DNA from: Sepiola atlantica
Taxonomy: Eukaryota; Mollusca; Cephalopoda; Sepiida; Sepiolidae
Length of the DNA: 64,000 bases
Direction of reading: 5' to 3'
Assembly (NCBI GenBank): GCA_963556195.1
Contig: CAUVYP010001193.1
Location: 186,001-250,000 of the forward strand
Position 1 is the first letter of the stretch; each line of letters starts with the position of its first letter. The notes under the pieces were generated by a model. It was not told where the DNA came from. It saw only the letters and a list, made by a program, of their open reading frames with translations, and searched no databases. The position numbers were made by a program, and so were the translations under genes. This document shows positions 1 to 12,056 of the stretch, piece after piece.

Positions 1-238
1 CGTATGAAATCAAGTGAAAATCGTCTCGCACAACGTGTTTTTACTCAGTTATTCACGAATATCGTTTACACAAACATCCACATTCAAAAGTCATAATTCC
101 ATGTTATAAAGCGTAAATATGATGAAATCTAGTGAAAATCGACTCGCACAACGTGTTTTTCATTAGTTATTCACGAATATCGTTTACACAAACATCCACA
201 TTCGAAAGTCATAATTCCATGTTGTAAAGCGTAAACCT

Positions 239-356
239 GATGAAATCAAGTGAAAATCGTCTCGCACAACGTGTTTTTACTCAGTTATTCACGAATATCG
301 ATTAGACAAACATCCACATTCTAAATTCATAAATCCATGTTGTAAAGCGTAAACCT
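239..356 (+). repeat. Monomer subtype S1 (ACTCAG / GATTAGAC / CTAAAT), exemplar
   Basis: This is a full 118-bp monomer. It carries AAG after the GATGAAATC box, TCTCG, ACTCAG after the T-run, CGATTAGACAA in the middle, CTAAAT in place of CGAAAG, and CATAAATCC in place of CATAATTCC. These alleles travel together, so they define a lineage. S1 is very often followed directly by subtype S2, forming an S1-S2 pair seen throughout the window (for example near 1,430, 3,430, 13,685, 39,190 and 61,730). Confidence 0.9.
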
Positions 357-474
357 GATGAAATCTAGTGAAAATCGTCTCGCACAACGTGTTTTTCATT
401 AGTTTTTCACGAATATCGATTACACGCACATCCACATTAGAAAGTCATAATTCCATGTTGTAAAGCGTAAACCT
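357..474 (+). repeat. Monomer subtype S2 (TTTTTCAC / GATTACACGC / AGAAAG), exemplar
   Basis: This 118-bp monomer is marked by TAGTTTTTCACG where most copies have TAGTTATTCACG, by CGATTACACGCAC in the middle, and by AGAAAG. The T-for-A change completes a 7-bp inverted repeat: GTGAAAA at 368-374 and TTTTCAC at 404-410, with 29 bases between. The next monomer (475-592) looks identical, a single-monomer duplication. S2 and its relative S4 often end in the ACCGTATG form of the monomer boundary rather than ACCTGATG. Confidence 0.9.
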
Positions 475-710
475 GATGAAATCTAGTGAAAATCGTCTCG
501 CACAACGTGTTTTTCATTAGTTTTTCACGAATATCGATTACACGCACATCCACATTAGAAAGTCATAATTCCATGTTGTAAAGCGTAAACCTGATGAAAT
601 CAAGTGAAAATCGTCTCGCACAACGTGTTTTTACTCAGTTATTCACGAATATCGTTTACACAAACATCCACATTCAAAAGTCATAATTCCATGTTATAAA
701 GCGTAAACCT

Positions 711-828
711 GATGAAATCTAGTGAAAATCGACTCGCACAACGTGTTTTTCATTAGTTATTCACGTATATCGTTTACACAAACATCCACATTCAAAAGTC
801 GTAATTACATGTTGTAAAGCGTAAACCT
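711..828 (+). repeat. Monomer subtype with GTCGTAATTACATG, exemplar
   Basis: This 118-bp monomer has GTATATCG in the middle and AAAAGTCGTAATTACATG where most copies have AAAGTCATAATTCCATG. Two substitutions (CA to CG, and C to A) are linked. The form appears here and then essentially only in the right half of the window (first again near 33,005, then many times to 63,350), so it is a marker of domain R. Confidence 0.85.
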
Positions 829-1065
829 GATGAAATCTAGTGAAAATTGACTCGCACAACGTGTTTTTCATTAGTTATTCACGAATATCGTTTACACAAA
901 CATCCACATTCGAAAGTCATAATTCCATGTTGTAAAAGCGTAAACCTGATGAAATCTAGTGAAAATCGACTCGCACAACGTGTTTTTCATTAGTTATTCA
1001 CGAATATCGTTTACACAAACATCCACATTCGAAAGTCATAATTCCATGTTGTAAAGCGTAAACCT

Positions 1066-1185
1066 GATGAAATCTAGTGAAAATCGTCTCGCACAACGTG
1101 TTTTTTCACTCAGTTATACACGAATATCGTTTACACAAACATCCACATTCAAAAGTCATAATTCCATGTTATAAAGCGTAAACCT
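1066..1185 (+). repeat. 120-bp monomer subtype with T6 run and CACTCAGTTATACAC, exemplar
   Basis: This monomer is 120 bp because the segment after CAACGTG reads T6 then CACTCAGTTATACAC, two bases longer than the usual T5 then CATTAGTTATTCAC. The rest matches the common monomer with CAAAAG and GTTATAAAG. It closes the recurring four-monomer phrase. A CCCTCAG version occurs only in the right half (near 37,215, 50,546, 60,463 and 62,825). Confidence 0.85.
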
Positions 1186-2601
1186 GATGAAATCTAGTGA
1201 AAATCGACTCGCACAACGTGTTTTTCATTAGTTATTCACGGATATCGTTTACACAAACATCCACATTCGAAAGTCATAATTCCATGTTGTAAAGCGTAAA
1301 CCTGATGAAATCAAGTGAAAATCGACGCGCACAACGTGTTTTTCATTAGTTATTCACGAATATCGTTTACACAAACATCCACATTCGAAAGTCATAATTC
1401 CATGTTGTAAAGCGTAAACCTGATGAAATCAAGTGAAAATCGTCTCGCACAACGTGTTTTTACTCAGTTATTCACGAATATCGATTAGACAAACATCCAC
1501 ATTCTAAATTCATAAATCCATGTTGTAAAGCGTAAACCTGATGAAATCTAGTGAAAATCGTCTCGCACAACGTGTTTTTCATTAGTTTTTCACGAATATC
1601 GATTACACGCACATCCACATTAGAAAGTCATAATTCCATGTTGTAAAGCGTAAACCGTATGAAATCAAGTGAAAATCGTCTCGCACAACGTGTTTTTACT
1701 CAGTTATTCACGTATATCGTTTACACAAACATCCACATTCAAAAGTCATAATTCCATGTTATAAAGCGTAAACCTGATGAAATCTAGTGCAAATCGACTC
1801 GCACAACGTGTTTTTCATTAGTTATTCACGAATATCGTTTACACAAACATCCACATTCAAAAGTCATAATTCCATGTTATAAAGCGTAAACCTGATGAAA
1901 TCTAGTGAAAATCGACTCGCACAACGTGTTTTTCATTAGTTATTCACGGATATCGTTTACACAAACATCCACATTCGAAAGTCATAATTCCATGTTGTAA
2001 AGCGTAAACCTGATGAAATCAAGTGAAAATCGACGCGCACAACGTGTTTTTCATTAGTTATTCACGTATATCGTTTACACAAACATCCACATTCGAAAGT
2101 CATAATTCCATGTTATAAAGCGTAAACCTGATGAAATCTAGTGAAAATCGACTCGCACAACGTGTTTTTCATTAGTTATTCACGGATATCGTTTACACAA
2201 ACATCCACATTCGAAAGTCATAATTCCATGTTGTAAAGCGTAAACCTGATGAAATCAAGTGAAAATCGTCTCGCACAACGTGTTTTTACTCAGTTATTCA
2301 CGAATATCGATTAGACAAACATCCACATTCTAAATTCATAAATCCATGTTGTAAAGCGTAAACCTGATGAAATCTAGTGAAAATCGTCTCGCACAACGTG
2401 TTTTTCATTAGTTTTTCACGAATATCGATTACACGCACATCCACATTAGAAAGTCATAATTCCATGTTGTAAAGCGTAAACCTGATGAAATCAAGTGAAA
2501 ATCGACGCGCACAACGTGTTTTTCATTAGTTATTCACGTATATCGTTTACACAAACATCCACATTCGAAAGTCATAATTCCATGTTGTAAAGCGTAAACC
2601 T

Positions 2602-2719
2602 GATGAAATCTAGTGAAAATCGTCTCGCCATTCGTGTTTTTCATTAGTTTTTCACGAATATCGATTACACGCACATCCACATTCTAAATTCATAAATCCA
2701 TGTTGTAAAGCGTAAACCG
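2602..2719 (+). repeat. Monomer subtype S4 (TCTCGCCATTCGTG), exemplar
   Basis: This 118-bp monomer reads CGCCATTCGTG where nearly all others read CGCACAACGTG, and has the TTTTTCAC and GATTACACGC alleles of S2. Its 3' side here has CTAAAT, while most S4 copies have AGAAAG. It is usually followed by the ACCGTATG boundary, as here, and usually preceded by an AAG...GACGCG...GTATATCG monomer. Near 3,808 one copy has CTCCCCATTCG instead. Confidence 0.85.
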
Positions 2720-2955
2720 TATGAAATCTAGTGAAAATCGTCTCGCCATTCGTGTTTTTCATTAGTTTTTCACGAATATCGATTACACGCACATCCACAT
2801 TAGAAAGTCATAATTCCATGTTGTAAAGCGTAAACCTGATGAAATCTAGTGAAAATCGACTCGCACAACGTGTTTTTCATTAGTTATTCACGTATATCGT
2901 TTACACAAACATCCACATTCGAAAGTCATAATTCCATGTTGTAAAGCGTAAACCT

Positions 2956-3073
2956 GATGAAATCTAGTGAAAATTGACTCGCACAACGTGTTTTTCATTA
3001 GTTATTCACGAATATCGTTTACACAAACATCCACATTCGAAAGTCATAATTCCATGTTGTAAAGCGTAAACCT
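2956..3073 (+). repeat. Monomer subtype with AATTGACTCG, exemplar
   Basis: This 118-bp monomer is identical in type to the neighbouring CGACTCG copies except that AATCGACTCG is AATTGACTCG, a CpG-to-TpG change. The allele recurs at the second position of the four-monomer phrase throughout the window, so it is inherited by block duplication and not a scatter of new mutations. Confidence 0.85.
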
Positions 3074-5083
3074 GATGAAATCTAGTGAAAATCGACTCGC
3101 ACAACGTGTTTTTCATTAGTTATTCACGAATATCGTTTACACAAACATCCACATTCGAAAGTCATAATTCCATGTTGTAAAGCGTAAACCTGATGAAATC
3201 TAGTGAAAATCGTCTCGCACAACGTGTTTTTTCACTCAGTTATACACGAATATCGTTTACACAAACATCCACATTCAAAAGTCATAATTCCATGTTATAA
3301 AGCGTAAACCTGATGAAATCTAGTGAAAATCGACTCGCACAACGTGTTTTTCATTAGTTATTCACGAATATCGTTTACACAAACATCCACATTCGAAAGT
3401 CATAATTCCATGTTGTAAAGCGTAAACCTGATGAAATCAAGTGAAAATCGTCTCGCACAACGTGTTTTTACTCAGTTATTCACGAATATCGATTAGACAA
3501 ACATCCACATTCTAAATTCATAAATCCATGTTGTAAAGCGTAAACCTGATGAAATCTAGTGAAAATCGTCTCGCACAACGTGTTTTTCATTAGTTTTTCA
3601 CGAATATCGATTACACGCACATCCACATTAGAAAGTCATAATTCCATGTTGTAAAGCGTAAACCTGATGAAATCAAGTGAAAATCGACGCGCACAACGTG
3701 TTTTTCATTAGTTATTCACGTATATCGTTTACACAAACATCCACATTCGAAAGTCATAATTCCATGTTGTAAAGCGTAAACCTGATGAAATCTAGTGAAA
3801 ATCGTCTCCCCATTCGTGTTTTTCATTAGTTTTTCACGAATATCGATTACACGCACATCCACATTAGAAAGTCATAATTCCATGTTGTAAAGCGTAAACC
3901 GTATGAAATCTAGTGAAAATCGTCTCGCACAACGTGTTTTTCATTAGTTATTCACGGATATCGATTACACGCACATCCACATTAGAAAGTCATAATTCCA
4001 TGTTGTAAAGCGTAAACCTGATGAAATCAAGTGAAAATCGACGCGCACAACGTGTTTTTCATTAGTTATTCACGTATATCGTTTACACAAACATCCACAT
4101 TCGAAAGTCATAATTCCATGTTGTAAAGCGTAAACCTGATGAAATCAAGTGAAAATCGTCTCGCACAACGTGTTTTTACTCAGTTATTCACGAATATCGA
4201 TTAGACAAACATCCACATTCAAAAGTCATAATTCCATGTTATAAAGCGTAAACCTGATGAAATCTAGTGAAAATCGACTCGCACAACGTGTTTTTCATTA
4301 GTTATTCACGAATATCGTTTACACAAACATCCACATTCGAAAGTCATAATTCCATGTTATAAAGCGTAAACCTGATGAAATCTAGTGAAAATCGTCTCGC
4401 ACAACGTGTTTTTCATTAGTTTTTCACGAATATCGATTACACGCACATCCACATTAGAAAGTCATAATTCCATGTTGTAAAGCGTAAACCGTATGAAATC
4501 AAGTGAAAATCGTCTCGCACAACGTGTTTTTACTCAGTTATTCACGAATATCGTTTACACAAACATCCACATTCGAAAGTCATAATTCCATGTTGTAAAG
4601 CGTAAACCTGATGAAATCTAGTGAAAATCGACTCGCACAACGTGTTTTTCATTAGTTATTCACGTATATCGTTTACACAAACATCCACATTCGAAAGTCA
4701 TAATTCCATGTTGTAAAGCGTAAACCTGATGAAATCTAGTGAAAATCGTCTCGCACAACGTGTTTTTTCACTCAGTTATACACGAATATCGTTTACACAA
4801 ACATCCACATTCAAAAGTCATAATTCCATGTTATAAAGCGTAAACCTGATGAAATCAAGTGAAAATCGTCTCGCACAACGTGTTTTTACTCAGTTATTCA
4901 CGTATATCGTTTACACAAACATCCACATTCGAAAGTCATAATTCCATGTTGTAAAGCGTAAACCTGATTAAATCAAGTGAAAATCGTCTCGCACAACGTG
5001 TTTTTCATTAGTTTTTCACGAATATTGATTACACGCACATCCACATTAGAAAGTCATAATTCCATGTTGTAAAGCGTAAACCT

Positions 5084-5201
5084 GATGAAATCAAGTGAAA
5101 ATCGTCTCGCACAACGTGTTTTTACTCAGTTATTCACGAATATCGATTAGACAAACATCTACAATCGAAAGTCATAATTCCATGATGTAAAGCGTAAACC
5201 T
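5084..5201 (+). repeat. Monomer subtype with CATCTACAATCG and CCATGATG, exemplar
   Basis: This 118-bp monomer has ACATCTACAATCGAAAG where the others read ACATCCACATTCGAAAG, and CCATGATGTAAAG where the others read CCATGTTGTAAAG. It therefore also lacks the CATCC box found in nearly all monomers. I saw it only between about 5.1 and 32.4 kb, which makes it a marker of domain L. Confidence 0.85.
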
Positions 5202-5673
5202 GATGAAATCTAGTGAAAATTGACTCGCACAACGTGTTTTTCATTAGTTATTCACGAATATCGTTTACACAAACATCCACATTAGAAAGTCATAATTCCA
5301 TGTTGTAAAGCGTAAACCTGATGAAATCAAGTGAAAATCGACGCGCACAACGTGTTTTTCATTAGTTATTCACGTATATCGTTTACACAAACATCCACAT
5401 TCGAAAGTCATAATTCCATGTTGTAAAGCGTAAACCTGATGAAATCTAGTGAAAATCGTCTCGCCATTCGTGTTTTTCATTAGTTTTTCACGAATATCGA
5501 TTACACGCACATCCACATTAGAAAGTCATAATTCCATGTTGTAAAGCGTAAACCTGATGAAATCAAGTGAAAATCGACGCGCACAACGTGTTTTTCATTA
5601 GTTATTCACGTATATCGTTTACACAAACATCCACATTAGAAAGTCATAATTCCATGTTGTAAAGCGTAAACCT

Positions 5674-5788
5674 GATGAAATGTAGTGAAAATCGACTCGC
5701 ACAACGTGTTTTTCATTAGTTTTTCACGAATATCGATTACACGCACATCCACATTAGAAAGTCATAATTCCAAAAAAAGCGTAAACCG
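5674..5788 (+). repeat. 115-bp monomer with A7 tract (deletion allele)
   Basis: The segment after ATAATTCC is A7 then GCG (A7 at 5,772-5,778) in place of ATGTTGTAAAGCG. This shortens the monomer by three bases and removes the TAA that normally stops the frame there. Eight other A7 tracts occur at 7,423, 9,432, 10,611, 18,038, 20,165, 21,816, 23,825 and 25,004, all in domain L. The left edge of the L duplication lies just upstream (5,758). This monomer also carries ATGTAG in place of ATCTAG near its start. Confidence 0.9.
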
Positions 5789-8267
5789 TATGAAATCAAG
5801 TGAAAATCGTCTCGCACAACGTGTTTTTACTCAGTTATTCACGAATATCGTTTACACAAACATCCACATTCGAAAGTCATAATTCCATGTTATAAAGCGT
5901 AAACCTGATGAAATCTAGTGAAAATCGACTCGCACAACGTGTTTTTCATTAGTTATTCACGTATATCGTTTACACAAACATCCACATTCGAAAGTCATAA
6001 TTCCATGTTGTAAAGCGTAAACCTGATGAAATCAAGTGAAAATCGACGCGCACAACGTGTTTTTCATTAGTTATTCACGAATATCGTTTACACAAACATC
6101 CACATTCGAAAGTCATAATTCCATGTTGTAAAGCGTAAACCTGATGAAATCTAGTGAAAATCGACTCGCACAACGTGTTTTTCATTAGTTATTCACGAAT
6201 ATCGTTTACACAAACATCCACATTCGAAAGTCATAATTCCATGTTGTAAAGCGTAAACCTGATGAAATCTAGTGAAAATCGTCTCGCACAACGTGTTTTT
6301 TCACTCAGTTATACACGAATATCGTTTACACAAACATCCACATTCAAAAGTCATAATTCCATGTTATAAAGCGTAAACCTGATGAAATCTAGTGAAAATC
6401 GACTCGCACAACGTGTTTTTCATTAGTTATTCACGAATATCGTTTACACAAACATCCACATTCGAAAGTCATAATTCCATGTTGTAAAGCGTAAACCTGA
6501 TGAAATCAAGTGAAAATCGTCTCGCACAACGTGTTTTTACTCAGTTATTCACGAATATCGTTTACACAAACATCCACATTCGAAAGTCATAATTCCATGT
6601 TGTAAAGCGTAAACCTGATGAAATCAAGTGAAAATCGACGCGCACAACGTGTTTTTCATTAGTTATTCACGAATATCGTTTACACAAACATCCACATTAG
6701 AAAGTCATAATTCCATGTTGTAAAGCGTAAACCTGATGAAATCAAGTGAAAATCGTCTCGCACAACGTGTTTTTACTCAGTTATTCACGAATATCGATTA
6801 GACAAACATCTACAATCGAAAGTCATAATTCCATGATGTAAAGCGTAAACCTGATGAAATCTAGTGAAAATCGACTCGCACAACGTGTTTTTCATTAGTT
6901 ATTCACGAATATCGTTTACACAAACATCCACATTCGAAAGTCATAATTCCATGTTGTAAAGCGTAAACCTGATGAAATCAAGTGAAAATCGACGCGCACA
7001 ACGTGTTTTTCATTAGTTATTCACGTATATCGATTAGACAAACATCCACATTCTAAATTCATAAATCCATGTTGTAAAGCGTAAACCTGATGAAATCTAG
7101 TGAAAATCGTCTCGCACAACGTGTTTTTCATTAGTTTTTCACGAATATCGATTACACGCACATCCACATTAGAAAGTCATAATTCCATGTTGTAAAGCGT
7201 AAACCTGATGAAATCAAGTGAAAATCGACGCGCACAACGTGTTTTTCATTAGTTATTCACGTATATCGTTTACACAAACATCCACATTAGAAAGTCATAA
7301 TTCCATGTTGTAAAGCGTAAACCTGATGAAATCTAGTGAAAATCGACTCGCACAACGTGTTTTTCATTAGTTTTTCACGAATATCGATTACACGCACATC
7401 CACATTAGAAAGTCATAATTCCAAAAAAAGCGTAAACCGTATGAAATCAAGTGAAAATCGTCTCGCACAACGTGTTTTTACTCAGTTATTCACGAATATC
7501 GTTTACACAAACATCCACATTCGAAAGTCATAATTCCATGTTATAAAGCGTAAACCTGATGAAATCTAGTGAAAATCGACTCGCACAACGTGTTTTTCAT
7601 TAGTTATTCACGTATATCGTTTACACAAACATCCACATTCGAAAGTCATAATTCCATGTTGTAAAGCGTAAACCTGATGAAATCAAGTGAAAATCGACGC
7701 GCACAACGTGTTTTTCATTAGTTATTCACGAATATCGTTTACACAAACATCCACATTCGAAAGTCATAATTCCATGTTGTAAAGCGTAAACCTGATGAAA
7801 TCTAGTGAAAATCGACTCGCACAACGTGTTTTTCATTAGTTATTCACGAATATCGTTTACACAAACATCCACATTCGAAAGTCATAATTCCATGTTGTAA
7901 AGCGTAAACCTGATGAAATCTAGTGAAAATCGTCTCGCACAACGTGTTTTTTCACTCAGTTATACACGAATATCGTTTACACAAACATCCACATTCAAAA
8001 GTCATAATTCCATGTTATAAAGCGTAAACCTGATGAAATCAAGTGAAAATCGTCTCGCACAACGTGTTTTTACTCAGTTATTCACGAATATCGATTAGAC
8101 AAACATCTACAATCGAAAGTCATAATTCCATGATGTAAAGCGTAAACCTGATGAAATCTAGTGAAAATTGACTCGCACAACGTGTTTTTCATTAGTTATT
8201 CACGAATATCGTTTACACAAACATCCACATTCGAAAGTCATAATTCCATGTTGTAAAGCGTAAACCT

Positions 8268-8387
8268 GATGAAATCAAGTGAAAATCGTCTCGCACAACG
8301 TGTTTTTACTCAGTTATTCACGAATATCGATTATAGACAAACATCCACATTCTAAATTCATAAATCCATGTTGTAAAGCGTAAACCT
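8268..8387 (+). repeat. 120-bp S1 variant with TTATAGAC insertion
   Basis: This S1-type monomer reads CGATTATAGACAA in place of CGATTAGACAA, a 2-bp TA insertion. The same allele is seen near 11,284, 22,727 and 25,675, the last two being the L2 partners of the first two. It is a useful short-indel marker of shared descent. Confidence 0.85.
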
Positions 8388-9215
8388 GATGAAATCTAGT
8401 GAAAATCGTCTCGCACAACGTGTTTTTCATTAGTTTTTCACGAATATCGTTTACACAAACATCCACATTCAAAAGTCATAATTCCATGTTATAAAGCGTA
8501 AACCTGATGAAATCTAGTGAAAATCGACTCGCACAACGTGTTTTTTCACTCAGTTATACACGAATATCGTTTACACAAACATCCACATTCAAAAGTCATA
8601 ATTCCATGTTATAAAGCGTAAACCTGATGAAATCTAGTGAAAATCGACTCGCACAACGTGTTTTTCATTAGTTATTCACGTATATCGTTTACACAAACAT
8701 CCACATTCGAAAGTCATAATTCCATGTTGTAAAGCGTAAACCTGATGAAATCTAGTGAAAATTGACTCGCACAACGTGTTTTTCATTAGTTATTCACGAA
8801 TATCGTTTACACAAACATCCACATTCGAAAGTCATAATTCCATGTTGTAAAGCGTAAACCTGATGAAATCTAGTGAAAATCGACTCGCACAACGTGTTTT
8901 TCATTAGTTATTCACGAATATCGTTTACACAAACATCCACATTCGAAAGTCATAATTCCATGTTGTAAAGCGTAAACCTGATGAAATCTAGTGAAAATCG
9001 TCTCGCACAACGTGTTTTTCATTAGTTATTCACGAATATCGTTTACACAAACATCCACATTCGAAAGTCATAATTCCATGTTGTAAAGCGTAAACCTGAT
9101 GAAATCAAGTGAAAATCGTCTCGCACAACGTGTTTTTACTCAGTTATTCACGAATATCGATTAGACAAACATCCACATTCTAAATTCATAAATCCATGTT
9201 GTAAAGCGTAAACCT

Positions 9216-9333
9216 GATGAAATCAAGTGAAAATCGACGCGCACAACGTGTTTTTCATTAGTTATTCACGTATATCGTTTACACGCACATCCACATTAGA
9301 AAGTCATAATTCCATGTTGTAAAGCGTAAACCT
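9216..9333 (+). repeat. Chimeric monomer (GTATATCGTTTACAC joined to GCACATCC/AGAAAG)
   Basis: The first half has GACGCG and GTATATCGTTTACAC, alleles of the AAG...GACGCG lineage. The second half has GCACATCCACATTAG, alleles of S2/S4. The switch lies near 9,286. An identical arrangement sits at 23,609-23,726 in L2, so the event predates the L duplication. Exchange or gene conversion inside a monomer is the inference. Confidence 0.75.
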
Positions 9334-11927
9334 GATGAAATCTAGTGAAAATCGACTCGCACAACGTGTTTTTCATTAGTTTTTCACGAATATCGATTAC
9401 ACGCACATCCACATTAGAAAGTCATAATTCCAAAAAAAGCGTAAACCGTATGAAATCAAGTGAAAATCGTCTCGCACAACGTGTTTTTACTCAGTTATTC
9501 ACGAATATCGTTTACACAAACATCCACATTCGAAAGTCATAATTCCATGTTATAAAGCGTAAACCTGATGAAATCTAGTGAAAATCGACTCGCACAACGT
9601 GTTTTTCATTAGTTATTCACGTATATCGTTTACACAAACATCCACATTCGAAAGTCATAATTCCATGTTGTAAAGCGTAAACCTGATGAAATCAAGTGAA
9701 AATCGACGCGCACAACGTGTTTTTCATTAGTTATTCACGAATATCGTTTACACAAACATCCACATTCGAAAGTCATAATTCCATGTTGTAAAGCGTAAAC
9801 CTGATGAAATCTAGTGAAAATCGACTCGCACAACGTGTTTTTCATTAGTTATTAACGAATATCGTTTACACAAACATCCACATTCGAAAGTCATAATTCC
9901 ATGTTGTAAAGCGTAAACCTGATGAAATCTAGTGAAAATCGTCTCGCACAACGTGTTTTTTCACTCAGTTATACACGAATATCGTTTACACAAACATCCA
10001 CATTCAAAAGTCATAATTCCATGTTATAAAGCGTAAACCTGATGAAATCTAGTGAAAATCGACTCGCACAACGTGTTTTTCATTAGTTATTCACGAATAT
10101 CGTTTACACAAACATCCACATTCGAAAGTCATAATTCCATGTTGTAAAGCGTAAACCTGATGAAATCAAGTGAAAATCGTCTCGCACAACGTGTTTTTAC
10201 TCAGTTATTCACGAATATCGATTAGACAAACATCCACATTCTAAATTCATAAATCCATGTTGTAAAGCGTAAACCTGATGAAATCTAGTGAAAATCGTCT
10301 CGCACAACGTGTTTTTCATTAGTTTTTCACGAATATCGATTACACGCACATCCACATTAGAAAGTCATAATTCCATGTTGTAAAGCGTAAACCTGATGAA
10401 ATCAAGTGAAAATCGACGCGCACAACGTGTTTTTCATTAGTTATTCACGTATATCGTTTACACAAACATCCACATTAGAAAGTCATAATTCCATGTTGTA
10501 AAGCGTAAACCTGATGAAATCTAGTGAAAATCGACTCGCACAACGTGTTTTTCATTAGTTTTTCACGAATATCGATTACACGCACATCCACATTAGAAAG
10601 TCATAATTCCAAAAAAAGCGTAAACCGTATGAAATCAAGTGAAAATCGTCTCGCACAACGTGTTTTTACTCAGTTATTCACGAATATCGTTTACACAAAC
10701 ATCCACATTCGAAAGTCATAATTCCATGTTATAAAGCGTAAACCTGATGAAATCTAGTGAAAATCGACTCGCACAACGTGTTTTTCATTAGTTATTCACG
10801 TATATCGTTTACACAAACATCCACATTCGAAAGTCATAATTCCATGTTGTAAAGCGTAAACCTGATGAAATCAAGTGAAAATCGACGCGCACAACGTGTT
10901 TTTCATTAGTTATTCACGAATATCGTTTACACAAACATCCACATTAGAAAGTCATAATTCCATGTTGTAAAGCGTAAACCTGATGAAATCAAGTGAAAAT
11001 CGTCTCGCACAACGTGTTTTTACTCAGTTATTCACGAATATCGATTAGACAAACATCTACAATCGAAAGTCATAATTCCATGATGTAAAGCGTAAACCTG
11101 ATGAAATCTAGTGAAAATTGACTCGCACAACGTGTTTTTCATTAGTTATTCACGAATATCGTTTACACAAACATCCACATTCGAAAGTCATAATTCCATG
11201 TTGTAAAGCGTAAACCTGATGAAATCAAGTGAAAATCGTCTCGCACAACGTGTTTTTACTCAGTTATTCACGAATATCGATTATAGACAAACATCCACAT
11301 TCTAAATTCATAAATCCATGTTGTAAAGCGTAAACCTGATGAAATCTAGTGAAAATCGTCTCGCACAACGTGTTTTTCATTAGTTTTTCACGAATATCGA
11401 TTACACGCACATCCACATTAGAAAGTCATAATTCCATGTTGTAAAGCGTAAACCGTATGAAATCAAGTGAAAATCGTCTCGCACAACGTGTTTTTACTCA
11501 GTTATTCACGAATATCGTTTACACAAACATCCACATTCAAAAGTCATAATTCCATGTTATAAAGCGTAAACCTGATGAAATCTAGTGAAAATCGACTCGC
11601 ACAACGTGTTTTTCATTAGTTATTCACGTATATCGTTTACACAAACATCCACATTCGAAAGTCATAATTCCATGTTGTAAAGCGTAAACCTGATGAAATC
11701 TAGTGAAAATTGACTCGCACAACGTGTTTTTCATTAGTTATTCACGAATATCGTTTACACAAACATCCACATTCGAAAGTCATAATTCCATGTTGTAAAG
11801 CGTAAACCTGATGAAATCTAGTGAAAATCGACTCGCACAACGTGTTTTTCATTAGTTATTCACGAATATCGTTTACACAAACATCCACATTCGAAAGTCA
11901 TAATTCCATGTTGTAAAGCGTAAACCT

Positions 11928-12035
11928 GATGAAATCTAGTGAAAATCGTCTCGCACAACGTGTTTTTACACGAATATCGTTTACACAAACATCCACATTC
12001 AAAAGTCATAATTCCATGTTATAAAGCGTAAACCT
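11928..12035 (+). repeat. 108-bp monomer with 12-bp internal deletion
   Basis: The expected T6-CACTCAGTTATACACG stretch is reduced to T5-ACACG, a 12-bp loss from the 120-bp subtype. The same deletion is present at the L2 partner position near 26,236. I did not see it elsewhere. Confidence 0.85.
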
Positions 12036-12056
12036 GATGAAATCTAGTGAAAATCG

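Larger units (their letters stand above)
711..1185 (+). repeat. Four-monomer phrase (GTATATCG, TTGACTCG, CGACTCG, T6-CACTCAG)
   Basis: Four successive monomers of distinct subtypes occur in fixed order: one with GTATATCG, one with AATTGACTCG, one with AATCGACTCG, then a 120-bp one with a T6 run and CACTCAGTTATACAC. The same order recurs, for example from 2,838, 34,930, 48,050, 56,410 and 58,280, often after an ACCGTATG boundary. It behaves like a small higher-order unit of about 475 bp, though the wider array is not strictly periodic. In this copy the second monomer has one extra A near 933. Confidence 0.75.

Noticed and set aside
5685..5882. A 65-codon open frame, repeated at 7,336, 9,345, 10,524, 21,729, 23,738 and 24,917, and a 69-codon form at 17,939 and 20,066
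   Set aside because: These are satellite monomers read as codons. Each spans an A7 monomer, where the 3-bp deletion removes the TAA present in ATGTTGTAAAG or ATGTTATAAAG. The 65-codon form begins at GTG. Monomer length of 118 is not a multiple of three, so no frame stays open for more than about two monomers, and the peptide is just the repeat translated. No gene is called.
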